Origin: Theodoxus fluviatilis
Taxonomy: Eukaryota > Mollusca > Gastropoda > Cycloneritida > Neritidae
NCBI GenBank assembly: GCA_034096865.1
Contig: JAWQFJ010017518.1
Location: 52,501 to 67,500, forward strand
DNA length: 15,000 nucleotides
Direction: 5' to 3'
The position numbers and the translations under genes were made by a program. Of this stretch, positions 7,113 to 15,000 are shown piece after piece. Position 1 is the first letter of the stretch; each line of letters starts with the position of its first letter. The notes below the pieces were generated by a model that was not told where the DNA came from, did no database searches, and worked only from the letters and a program-made list of their open reading frames with translations.

Positions 7113-8371
7113 GGAGGTGCATGTAGATTTTTGAAAGGTAGTTCTTTTTTCCCGTATGATGGATTTGTACGAATTTCTATGTAGAATATACTTTTCTTTG
7201 TCTTCCTGGCTTTTGTCTTTCTTACAGCAATAAGAGCTCTTCTAGCCTGAAATTTTGCTACGCGACACTCCGAATCATACCATTTGGGGCATGCATGTTT
7301 TTCGGGGCCGCCTACTTTAGTCGACTTTCTCATGCAGTCGATCCATGATAACATAGTATCTGAGAAAAGTTGAATAGCGCCCTCAACAGAGTTGTTAAGA
7401 GTGTGTTGGGCTTGTTTTATATTTTCTTTGAAGGAAGATTCTTGTAATTTGACATTAAGCTCTTCTTCCTTATCCCTGTCCCAGACCACTCGATTTATCG
7501 TTTTCCATTCTCTGGTTTTCTTAACACACTTGTATTTTTGGCCTATGTTTATTTCTAGTGGCATGTGGCAGGAATATATTTGATCAGCTACTTCGAGGGT
7601 TACAGCAAAATCGAAGCGACCATTAGCGAGAAGACAGTAATCAACCACGCTGTTGCCCTGCTGGGACACGAAGGTAAAATTTCCTTCTCTGTCATCGTCA
7701 ATACTACCATTGAGGATACAAAAATGGTGTATTTTGCATATATCTATTAAAATTTTGCCAAATTGGTTTGTCGTTTGATCGCACGATTTCCGGTCATGTA
7801 TTAACTGGGAACATGAGCAATTTTCTAAACCTTCTTCGTGATCCTGTTCGTACATCTCGTCTTCGTTCCTGTCATGTATATTCCACATGCCAGTTCTTGC
7901 GTTAAGGTCACCACATACTAAAATAACAAAGTCCGGATATGTCTGTTGAAGTTGTAGTACCATATCTTCCAAGAGATATAAATTACATTTTGATTCTTTT
8001 CCACAATAATACGGTGAGTCGATTGGGGGAATGTAAACACACACGATTATGGTATTAGGGCATGAGCGCTCAGTGATTCTCAGTATTATCATAAAGTCGT
8101 AGTCGCACGGTATTTGTGACACCTGATAAGAGATGCTTTTTTTAACAAGAGCGACAACTCCTCCCGAACGTCGTCCTCGACTAGTAAGCTTCAGAGCTGG
8201 CGAGTGAAACACACAGTATTTATCAAGGAAGAGGCCAAAATCAAAACCTTCTGCTGTAAAAGATTCAAGAAAAAGACAAATAGAATATGATGAGACATAG
8301 TTCAAGAATCCTGGTTCACCTAATCTGGAAGCTAGACCCTCAATGTTCCAACAAACAATATCACAATTGTG
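7113..8371 (-). pseudogene. APE-type endonuclease domain of copy 2, frame lost before the RT
   Basis: This is the target-nicking endonuclease of the same ORF2. Seen in order: CWNIEGL near 8341-8355 (metal-binding Asn), LESF near 8260 (Glu), RRSGGVVALVKK, GDLNARTG near 7895-7915 (catalytic Asp/Asn), FTFVSQQGNSVVDYCL, and YSCHMPLEI near 7560. The last motif is normally SDHxP; here Cys replaces the catalytic Asp, so the enzyme is probably inactive. The frame is open from 8452 down to 6965, but after about 7170 it stops looking family-like and the homologous sequence moves to other frames, apparently at A-rich runs. Codon 8305 (TTG) is not a start, because the domain begins upstream of it. Confidence 0.8.
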
Positions 8372-8452
8372 AGACTCTGTCTCAGCTTCCCTGCGTGTCG
8401 AGGAACGGTCTGTTTCGGTGGTTTCGAGTCTGCCAGGGCCGTGGCCTGACCG

Positions 8453-8916
8453 TCAGGCTGAAGTAGAATCTCCCTTGGAGACGCGGCTCCCGGCCTCTGG
8501 GGGCTTTCTCAGCCTGTCCCGCCAGGTGTTGGAAGATGCACCCCTGCTTGTTGTTGCAGCCTTTTCGGAGCTTTTATGTGAGGCTTCTGTACTTCCTTCG
8601 TCGTTGGTTGTCACTAGGGGATTCATTTCGGACGTATCTGTTCTTGCGTCCTTAAAGGTCTCGTCTTCAGTTTCTTCCTCTGGGTCATCTTCATATGTAG
8701 TTCTCTGTGTGTCCTCCACGGTACTTGCTTCTCCCTCCCTCTGTGGTCGCAGCCATGTCAATATTGAACTCTGGGAGAGTATACCATCGCTTGACTGCTG
8801 CGTAGACTGTGTGAGCTCTTTCGTCTGTTTCGTGCTTTCATTTCGCGCATGCAGATTGCCACTAGATGGGCGGTTAGCACGTGCATTTGGCTCAACTTGG
8901 CGCGACGAATCAGAGT

Positions 8917-8918
<2 letters not shown>
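8453..8918 (-). CDS. Ser/Thr/Glu-rich open frame upstream of the endonuclease (copy 2 N-terminal part)
   Basis: An open frame runs from the (GA)n tract to TGA at 8453-8455 and lies in the same phase as the endonuclease. It contains no ATG, so it cannot be an intact separate ORF here. The product would be low-complexity, rich in Ser, Thr, Gln and Glu, with an acidic patch (DDPEEETEDE) and a basic end. I recognise no domain. It may be a disordered linker N-terminal to the endonuclease or the end of a truncated ORF1. The stop context is TGA followed by CGG, a sequence known to favour readthrough in some viral RNAs; whether that matters here is unknown. Confidence 0.5.

Positions 8919-8919
<1 letters not shown>

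Positions 8920-8957
<38 letters not shown>
8920..8957. repeat. (GA)n microsatellite between retrotransposon copies 2 and 3
   Basis: Thirty-eight nt of pure AG repeat. In the minus sense it follows directly after the short 3' end of copy 3 and directly precedes the 5' end of copy 2. Confidence 0.95.
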
Positions 8958-8961
<4 letters not shown>

Positions 8962-9238
8962 TTTTAATTGTTAGGCCACCAGCTGATCACAACCTAATTG
9001 TTCGAACATCTCAACGGTTGTTTTTAAGGCCTCTTGTCTTCTTCTGAAGGCATAGTATAAATACACCATAAATGACCTCATGAGATGGACATAATCTGTA
9101 TGCAATAAGTTAGTGATACCTACGCGATAATCTCTGTCAAACAAATCATAAACATACTTCTGTCTGAGATTTTCGTAGGCGGGACACCAGAGCAAGAAAT
9201 GTAGTTCTTCCTTATCCTTTTCACTGCATGACGGACAA
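8958..9238 (-). pseudogene. 3' stub of a third non-LTR retrotransposon (copy 3)
   Basis: About 280 nt encode the end of an ORF2, starting at its zinc motif CPSC-x8-H-x4-C and continuing through FLLWCPAYENLRQKY and YLYYAFRRRQEAL to TAA at 8971-8973. Residues align with copy 2's end (FLLHCHKFQDLRTKY, YIYYALQRRNDLL) without gaps in the zinc motif, but many differ, so it is a different subfamily. Only about 13 nt separate the stop from the (GA)n tract. The 5' truncation point near 9238 also adjoins a GA-rich tract. Confidence 0.8.
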
Positions 9239-9285
9239 GAGAGAGGTAAACAGAAACAGAGAGATAGAGAAAGAGAGAGAGATGA
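9238..9285. repeat. Imperfect GA-rich tract at the 5' side of copy 3
   Basis: About 48 nt dominated by GA and AGA steps with scattered T, C and AA interruptions. In the minus sense it is an impure TC tract directly upstream of copy 3. Confidence 0.75.
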
Positions 9286-9717
9286 AGGAGTGTCACTCCG
9301 AAAGTTTGCCAGCCAAACGACTTTGTTTCCAGCCACAGATCTCGCAGCCGCTCTCAGCAATCACAGCAGCCACCGCCTGCGCCACAGCCACCACTCTTGG
9401 AGCCACTACCCGCAGCCGCTGGCCACAGACCTGCTGCAGCAGCCAGTCCCGCCAGGCACGACGACTCCAAGCAGGAGCTCACGCCTGACGCCAACGCTCG
9501 GGAAGACAAGAAACTCAGACGGCCCTTTTCACTATTTCAGGGCCAACAGATTAAAAAAGACCAAAAAATACAGTCAGAGACATTGTCACGACTTGCCTCT
9601 CACTTTTGTCAGTCCGAACTCGGCAACCACACTCTTTTGTCGTAGTTGGATGAACTACTGCAGCAGCACTCGAAGTTGAACAGCCAGAGATTACAAATGG
9701 GGTGAGGGGCGTCCAGG
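9286..9717. other. Unassigned DNA, no supported gene
   Basis: A 129-codon plus frame (9290-9679) is rich in Ser, His and Thr and shows no recognisable domain, so I do not call it a gene. The sequence is CAG/GCC-rich to about 9440 and then ordinary. A decayed transposon body is possible. Confidence 0.4.
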
Positions 9718-10006
9718 TACTCAGCGTTATTACCCCCGCCATGGAGGTTGCGATTTTTCCCGGGTTATTTCCTTCGTTTGTTCGTTAGTTCGTCGTTCGG
9801 CAAGATAACTCAACATATTCCAGAAGGACTCTGGTAAAATTTGGTGCAAAGTCAGGCTTCTATCCAAGAAACAATCACGTGATTTCTTCGCGTCATCTGG
9901 TATCTCGTCTTGGAATTGCAGCCATAAAGAGAGATCTTTTTGCACATCACGAAGTTAAAGACATTAAAAAAATTCTTTCCGCCGGCGTATGCGTCTCACA
10001 CTCAGA
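9718..10006. repeat. Degenerate copy of a widely dispersed 'CCGCC-AAGGAGG' invertebrate repeat
   Basis: The left side has ACTCAGCG...CCCCCGCCATGGAGGTT (about 9719-9749), then CGTTTGTTCGTTAG, CAAGATAACTCAA, a block like AAATTTGGTGCAAAG and TCCAAGAAACAATCA. The right side has TTCTTTCCGCCGGCGTATGCG...ACTCAG (9974-10005). I recall this order (CCGCCAAGGAGGTTATG, GTTTGTTTGTTAGCAAGATAACTCAA, GGCGGAGGTATGCGCTC) from many marine invertebrate genomes. The ends are roughly inverted copies, suggesting a non-autonomous DNA element. Family name not assigned. Confidence 0.5.
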
Positions 10007-10980
10007 GGCTGCTGTCAGGCACTACAATGAAGTAAACTTCCTGTAGTCAGGCCTGGCTGGCAGAACATGCTGTCTGAATTAAACAGGCCATGGAAGAGAC
10101 GTTTTGGAATGCCATCTAGTTCTACTCTAAGTCTTTCTAACACTCTGATCCTCTTTCCCTTTCGATCTACCGCACACTCCTTGACAAGTATTTCTCCAAT
10201 AATTTAACATGCGCCCCAAACTCCCTATTTTTCTTCCTTACTAAATGCTCTTAGTTCCAACACACACACCCCAACCCCGGTTTCCCCCTCCCCCCTCCCT
10301 CACGCCCATCCCACCTCAGCTCAGTCTGTTCAGCCTTGCGCAGAAGTGATTGAGAATGCAGGTGAGACTTTAGAGACGACCGAACAAAACATAAAAGAAT
10401 AAAAAGAAACATGCGACTCACCAAAAGAATGTAGACACTGTGGATAGCGCCGTATGGGCACGATATAGTCACAGTCTCCACAGAACACAAGCCCAAGCAA
10501 GCAAGACAGCCGTAGAGAGACAGAGAAGCTCAGCGGATTGGCAGGGCAGAGGGACGGGGCCACGTGAATTGCACTCACGAAAGCTTGGCTCTGGATCGTG
10601 GGAGGCAGAAACTAGGGCGCCACTTATGAACAGATAACGGTCCTTCTTAAAAGATTCCCAACATGTGTTGCAAGTCATGTGGCTCGGGAGAGTGGAGAAG
10701 GGAAGAGGAGACAATTCGGAGGAAGAGAAAGGGGGAAGGGAGTGACAGAGGGGATGGGTTGGGTTTGTGGAACGGAGCAAGCATTGCGCCCCCAAAAAAG
10801 TGTGTGCTAATTTCCACATGCTGTGATAGAAAGTATTCCATTCTATATGTAAATTAGTTTAGGTTTCCTATTTCAGAGCATATGCTTCATTACTATAACA
10901 TTCTGTCGTATTATTTTTCGTCATCATGCGAGAGAGTTACATCGATTTCCATTAAATATCAATCCATTTTGTAACAATCG
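10007..10980. other. Unassigned DNA with strand-biased composition
   Basis: No gene recognised. A C-rich patch lies at about 10260-10318 and a purine-rich patch at about 10683-10757 (runs of GGAAG/GGGA). Several frames of 64-116 codons overlap on both strands, but all are of unremarkable composition and without motifs. Confidence 0.45.
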
Positions 10981-11130
10981 ACAGTGGTGGTTTCGGTGAT
11001 GGTGTCTGTGGCGGTGGTTGAATGTGTGGTAGTGTTTGTAGAGTTGGTAGTGGCGAAAGCGGTGGTAAAAGTGGTTGTGGTGATGACGTCGTCATCGTCG
11101 TCATTGTCGTCGTCGTCTTCCTTGTCATTG
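10981..11130. repeat. Degenerate GGT/GTC trinucleotide region
   Basis: Imperfect trinucleotide repetition: GTGGTGGTT and GGCGGTGG blocks pass into GTCGTCATCGTCGTCATT. On the minus strand it reads as Asp/Thr-rich. It precedes the long CTC tract and probably arose by similar slippage. Confidence 0.7.
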
Positions 11131-11283
11131 TTTGCTAAAATACCACGCCGCTGATTGTTGGCTTTCCTATTCTTCATCTGTCAAATCCAGCCGTTTCCCT
11201 CTCACTGGTCACCAGATTGGGTTTGCTTTTTAAAAACCAAACGAAGTCTTCGACTGTTAAGTTTCCTCCATCCTTCATGGACT

Positions 11284-11899
11284 TCCTCCTCCTCCTCCTC
11301 CTCCTCCTCCTCCTCCTCCTCCTCCTCCTCCTCCTCCTCCTCCTCCTCCTCCTCCTCCTCCTCCTCCTCCTCCTCCTCCTCCTCCTCCTCCTCCTCCTCC
11401 TCCTCCTCCCCCTCCCCCTCTTCCTCCTCCTCCTCCTCCTCCAGCCTCCTCCTCCTCCTCCTCCTCCTCCTCCTCCTCCTCCTCCTCCTCCTCCTCCTCC
11501 TCCTCCTCCTCCTCCTCCTCCTCCTCCTCCTCCTCCCCCTCCCCCTCCCCCTCCTCCTCCCCCTTCCCCTCCTCCTCCTCCTCCCCCCTCCCCCTCCCCC
11601 TCCTCCTCCTCCTCCTCCTCCTCCTCCTCCTCCTCCTCCCCCTCCCCCTTCCCCTCTTCCTCCACCTCCTCCCTCTCCCTCTCTCCCTCCCCCTCCCCCT
11701 CCTCCTCCTCCTCCTCCTCCCCCTCCTCCTCCTCCTCCTTCCCCTTCCCTTCCCCTCTCCCTCCACCTCCTCCCTCTCCCTCTCTCCCTCCCCCTCCCCC
11801 TCTCCCTCTCCTCCTCTTCCTCCTCCTCCTCCTCCTCCTCCTCCTCCTCCTCCTCCTCCTCCTCCTCCTCCTCCTCCTCCTCCTCCTCCTCCCCCTCCT
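11284..11899. repeat. Long (CTC/TCC)n polypyrimidine tract with internal duplication
   Basis: About 615 nt almost entirely of C and T, mostly perfect CCT triplets, with CCCCCT blocks and only a few purine interruptions (about 11443-11444, 11664, 11765). The segment 11649-11700 recurs at 11750-11801 with one mismatch, an offset of 101 nt, so part of the tract grew by larger-unit duplication. Mirror-symmetric polypyrimidine DNA can form triplex (H-DNA). The strand reads as Leu, Ser, Pro or Arg/Gly/Glu in every frame, none of which I take as protein-coding. Confidence 0.95.
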
Positions 11900-12230
11900 C
11901 GTTCTCTTCGTCCTCCTCGTCTTCTTCTTTCTCCTCCTTCTGTCCTTCTGCTCCTCATCCTCCTTCCTGTTCTCTTGCTTTTTCTCTTTCTATTCCTCCT
12001 CCTGCCTCTTTTCTTTCTTTACATTCTCCTCTCTCTTTTCTTTCTTCTAATCCACATCCCTCTTGTTTTCCTTCTCATCCTGCTCCCCCATCATCCTCCT
12101 GTTGCTGCTGCTTCGCTTCTCGATATTGTTCATGCTTCTGTTCACTATAGTCTTCCTGATGTTATTTCTTCTCCCGCCCCTTCTCTTCCCCTCTCTCTTG
12201 TTCTTGTTTTTGTTTTTACAACTGTTTATG
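11900..12230. repeat. Pyrimidine-rich decayed flank of the CTC tract
   Basis: C/T-rich sequence with scattered A and G gradually loses the triplet pattern towards 12230. It looks like an older, mutated part of the same tract. No gene. Confidence 0.7.
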
Positions 12231-13014
12231 CAGATTTTACCTATTTACAAACAAACTGTACCGTGACAGACATTTTGCTGACGTCACGTTGCATGCGCAT
12301 CGTCATTGTGTTTTCAAGTAAATCATGGATGTTTCGTCGACATCATCCGTGAAAAGGCAGTCCAATACAGATAGAAATATCAAAAGTATGTCTGCAAGCG
12401 CCCTGAATTGACAAGACAACAAAGGATGTGCTAATAAGCAATCCGGTAAACGCCATAGGAAGTTGAAATTCTGCTCTAGCACCAAAGAAAAGAAAAAATG
12501 AGCTGCAAGCGCAAATGTTAGCGGCGGAAGCCGTGAATTACTTTCGCCCGTCCTGACGACTTCCTGGAAGTAGCTGAAACATATTCAATGTTTCCCAAAC
12601 GAGGCCAGTAGTCCCAAGAACACATGGAATGAAAATAATCATTTCATCTACGGACTGGGGTCAATTTTGACTGAAAGACTTGTTAGCAGAATTTAGGAAG
12701 ATCTTGAAAAAGAAGTTACGATCGTCAGTCTCCCAGAGGAGCAGATACTTTTGCTGGTGTACAACACTTGAACTCACGCGTCTTGTTCATTTCAGATGGA
12801 AGACCATTTTCACAGGACTGAACATTAAGCACGACGAGTTGACGGTTTGATAATGTGTTGATACCTGGACTTTGTACCAGTCCATGTCCATATGGACAAC
12901 TCCTTTGTGTGCAATTCAGGGAAAAAACTCACATCAGCGAGTGCCATGTTTGCAGACATGTGGCTGATACGTGCAAAGATGTGACAGGGTCAAGGTCATT
13001 AATAACTTTCCGAC
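12231..13014. other. Presumed upstream region of the GPCR gene
   Basis: No coding region recognised. A perfect cAMP-response-element palindrome TGACGTCA lies at 12279-12286, about 730 nt before the receptor's ATG; no TATA box or initiator could be placed with confidence. Stops in the receptor frame at 12982-12984 and 13000-13005 close the frame upstream. A short upstream ATG (12853-12855) ends after two codons. Confidence 0.4.
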
Positions 13015-14628
13015 ATGACAGACTTATTAACCTGGTCAGATGACATCAAAGCTTGCAAGACTGATGGCAACTTTACCGTGTCCAGGAATCTTCTCGTGGG
13101 AGGAGGAGCAACCATCCTGGGTCTGGGCACCTTCGGCAACGGACTTGTCATCGTTGTCGCGACGAGGTCTGGCATTCGGTCGAAAGCCAGCTCGGTCTAT
13201 ATGCTGGCTCTGGCGGTGGCGGACCTCGGCAATCTCTACACCGGCCTTCTTCAGCACTTCCTGCTGGGAGTACTGGGTATGGACATCGAGGTCACGATAG
13301 GCTTCTTGTGCGGAGTGGTCACCTGGCTCCACTACAGCTTTCAGTACATCAGCGTGTGGGTCATCGTGGCTTTCAACCTTGACCGCGTTTTTCAAGTCTA
13401 CGTCCCGTCGACGTCCACGTCCACGTGGTCTGATGCCGTGCTGCTCCCTTGGATCATCTACTTCACCAACATCACGGTCAACCTCTGGCAGTACCGCGCC
13501 AGGAAACTCACAATTGTCGAGGGCTGCTACGAGTGCATGGAGGTGGAATCGTCCAGGAGATACGAGAGCTTTCACTGGCCGTGGGTCAACCTCATCGTCA
13601 ACTGCATCGGGCCTTTGTTCTTCTTCTTCTTCTCCCACATCGCCATGCATAGGAAGCTGAAGCAAATGCAACTCCTTTGCCAAAACATTGAGTTTGTGAT
13701 GAGGAAATCTCTTAGTTTATCTCGTGACGAAGAACAAGTGCCTTCTGATGTGGACTTTACCAAACATTGCAGCGAGGAAAGTCAGCTTACTGAGGAGACG
13801 GGTCATTCCCCCAAAAGTATGGGGTCGTCAGCAGGAGCCGCCAAACAAGAGCGGAGCGGAGGCTTCGACAAAACCTCTCAGTGGCTCCCCAAATCGGCGC
13901 ATTTTAACGAGGCTGAAATTGAAACCGAAACCAAGCTGTGTTATAGGCCAGGAAGCAAGATTAACAAAAGCTGCAACAGCAGCAGCAACAGATACATCAA
14001 CGACAAAGTCAGCGACGACAGCGACGACAGCGACAACAGTCGTCGCACCCTTGAGGTCCCAGCAGACACAGGCAGCAAAGACAGTTCACATAGTGACATC
14101 TCAGAAGGCGACGACTTCCTCGGAAAAATGATGCACGGTGGCTGGGGACTTGCTGAGATCGAGGCGGCCATAAAGGAATGGAGGATCGGGGACTGTCAGG
14201 CCGCCCTGCTGCCTCTCCGCTTCAAGCTGGACACGTTCATCGCGTCAGCGCGACTGCTGCTGCTCGTGGACCTCCTGTACTGCATTCTGACCGCCCCAAA
14301 AGATATCTACATCATGCTGTGGTTAGGGGAGCCAAACCTTCTTCGTGGTCTTCTGAAAGCATCGTTGCGCCAGGGCATGTGGCACGTGACTCTTGTCTAC
14401 TTGCTGTCCTACACAAGTAAAGCGGTCTTCTGGCTCATATACCTGATCAACGTGAAACACTTTCGTTACCATTTCAAAAAAATATGCACGAGGCAACCAG
14501 CTTCCACAATCAATGCTCAGCCGAACGCTGAAATTCCCTCTCAGCAAGTGCCGTTGAACCAGCCCAAAACAATCAAAATATTATTCACGAAAAAAGAAGA
14601 TAACCATGATTCGCAACAAGTAAAGTAA
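13015..14628 (+). CDS. Orphan rhodopsin-like (class A) GPCR with long third intracellular loop, single exon
   Basis: A 537-residue seven-helix plasma-membrane receptor; the ligand is unknown, and peptide-receptor-like families (FMRFamide or GPR139 type) are the nearest in feel. The ATG at 13015 is the first in frame after stops. Seen: N-glycosylation site NFT (19-21); TM1 about 28-50 with GN (N42); TM2 59-83 with LALAVAD (D70); TM3 95-121 with C99 and DRV (123-125) in place of DRY; TM4 139-159; loop-2 cysteines C171/C174; TM5 189-211 with P200; TM6 410-432; TM7 456-478; a basic tail. Odd: TM6 has LTAP where CWxP is usual, and TM7 has FWLIY (472-476) where NPxxY is usual. The third loop (about 212-408) is near 200 residues, Ser/Asp/Glu-rich, with CK2-like S-D-D clusters. 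Its codon use looks coding throughout, with no breaks. A 5' untranslated exon cannot be excluded. Confidence 0.88.
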   Translation: MTDLLTWSDDIKACKTDGNFTVSRNLLVGGGATILGLGTFGNGLVIVVATRSGIRSKASSVYMLALAVADLGNLYTGLLQHFLLGVLGMDIEVTIGFLCGVVTWLHYSFQYISVWVIVAFNLDRVFQVYVPSTSTSTWSDAVLLPWIIYFTNITVNLWQYRARKLTIVEGCYECMEVESSRRYESFHWPWVNLIVNCIGPLFFFFFSHIAMHRKLKQMQLLCQNIEFVMRKSLSLSRDEEQVPSDVDFTKHCSEESQLTEETGHSPKSMGSSAGAAKQERSGGFDKTSQWLPKSAHFNEAEIETETKLCYRPGSKINKSCNSSSNRYINDKVSDDSDDSDNSRRTLEVPADTGSKDSSHSDISEGDDFLGKMMHGGWGLAEIEAAIKEWRIGDCQAALLPLRFKLDTFIASARLLLLVDLLYCILTAPKDIYIMLWLGEPNLLRGLLKASLRQGMWHVTLVYLLSYTSKAVFWLIYLINVKHFRYHFKKICTRQPASTINAQPNAEIPSQQVPLNQPKTIKILFTKKEDNHDSQQVK

Positions 14629-14798
14629 TCCAAGTGCTCGGTCCATGTCACAGTGGAGAATTCTGTCAATTAGGAGGCACTGCCAATGCAAAGGTTCCTC
14701 TTACAAGTCTCCAATACCCTGCCTGAAAATTGCTTGTCTGTTCCTGACAGTGTGATGATGTAAGTGTATCATCTCGCATGTCACTTTGCCCTCAGGCG

Positions 14799-14876
14799 GT
14801 GTGTGTGTGTGCGTGTGTGTGTGTGTGTATGTCTGTGTGTGCTTGTGTGTGTGTCTGTCTGTGTGTCTATGTGTGT

Positions 14877-14919
<43 letters not shown>

Positions 14920-15000
14920 TATGTGTGAGTGTGTGTGTCTATGTGTGTGCGTGTTTGTGTGTGTGTGTATGTGTAAGTGTGTGTGTCTATGTGTCTGTGT
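14799..15000. repeat. (TG)n microsatellite, continues past the window
   Basis: About 200 nt of TG repeat with interspersed TCTATG, TGAG and GCG variants. It lies about 170 nt after the receptor stop codon and probably falls in or beyond the 3' untranslated region. No AATAAA is seen between 14629 and 14798. Confidence 0.95.

Larger units (their letters stand above)
4813..8919 (-). mobile_element. Near-complete non-LTR (LINE-type) retrotransposon, copy 2
   Basis: About 4.1 kb on the minus strand. In sense order it has a Ser/Thr/Glu-rich open segment (8918-8456), a TGA, an APE-type endonuclease (about 8370-7400), a linker with broken frame (about 7180-7100), a reverse transcriptase with C-terminal CCHC motif (7112-4941), a 128-nt 3' untranslated region with AATAAA, and a (TC)n tract. 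No RNase H domain, LTR or long poly(A) is seen. The clade is left open: the domain order fits several APE-bearing clades. The 5' end stops at another (GA)n tract and the leading frame is open into it, so it is either 5'-truncated or inserted at that point. Confidence 0.85.

Noticed and set aside
9290..9679. 129-codon plus-strand frame
   Set aside because: Ser/His-rich, no motif, overlapped by other frames of similar length; not supportable as a gene.
11155..12150. Long open frames on both strands over the CTC tract (Ser/Leu/Pro and Gly/Glu/Arg repeats)
   Set aside because: They are translations of a triplet microsatellite, open in all frames because it lacks stop triplets; no domain outside it.
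13036..13683. 215-codon minus-strand frame under the GPCR
   Set aside because: Shadow of the GPCR gene's GC-rich third positions; no recognisable domain.

Overview
The window looks like animal (metazoan) genomic DNA. It combines an intron-bearing, decayed cut-and-paste transposon gene, non-LTR (LINE-type) retrotransposon copies, many long microsatellites and one intronless seven-transmembrane receptor gene. The mix of a KRBA2/SCAND3-like integrase, a widely dispersed 'CCGCC-AAGGAGG' type repeat and a divergent rhodopsin-like receptor fits a lophotrochozoan, most likely a mollusc. That placement is an inference from recalled families; no search was run.

Layout. (1) 1-2132: right part of a Ginger-like / KRBA2-like DNA transposon on the + strand. 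It has a DDE integrase core, a 12-residue tandem-repeat linker split by a probable 172-nt intron, a C-terminal domain and a frameshifted Cys-rich tail. The gene carries two in-frame stops and one frameshift. It is followed by a poly(A) signal, an array of five 20-nt palindromes and a candidate terminus (TGTTA on the reverse strand) against a (TA)n tract. (2) 2173-3145: no gene; poly-C, TG-rich/Z-type and (TG)n(AG)n tracts. (3) 3370-9238: three non-LTR retrotransposon copies, all on the minus strand and from clearly different subfamilies. They are an old 5'-truncated copy (3370-4407), a near-complete copy (about 4813-8919) with a 723-codon open reverse transcriptase frame, and a short 3' stub (8958-9238). 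Pure or impure (GA)n tracts, read as (TC)n in the element sense, sit at both ends of the two upstream copies and beyond the 3' side of the oldest one. (4) 9286-10980: no convincing gene, but a degenerate copy of a dispersed repeat at about 9718-10006. (5) 10981-12230: GGT/GTC trinucleotide DNA, then a roughly 0.6-kb nearly pure polypyrimidine (CTC)n tract with an internal 101-nt-offset duplication. (6) 13015-14628: an intact intronless class A-like GPCR of 537 residues with a very long acidic third intracellular loop and altered CWxP and NPxxY motifs, followed by a (TG)n tract that runs off the window.

The genes do not form a pathway. The GPCR is the only apparently functional host gene. The rest is layered mobile DNA. 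The observation most worth follow-up is the repeated association of (TC)n tracts with both ends of the LINE copies, which suggests either a (TC)n 3' tail or targeting of (TC)n microsatellites. Second is the regular palindrome array at the presumed end of the Ginger-like transposon.
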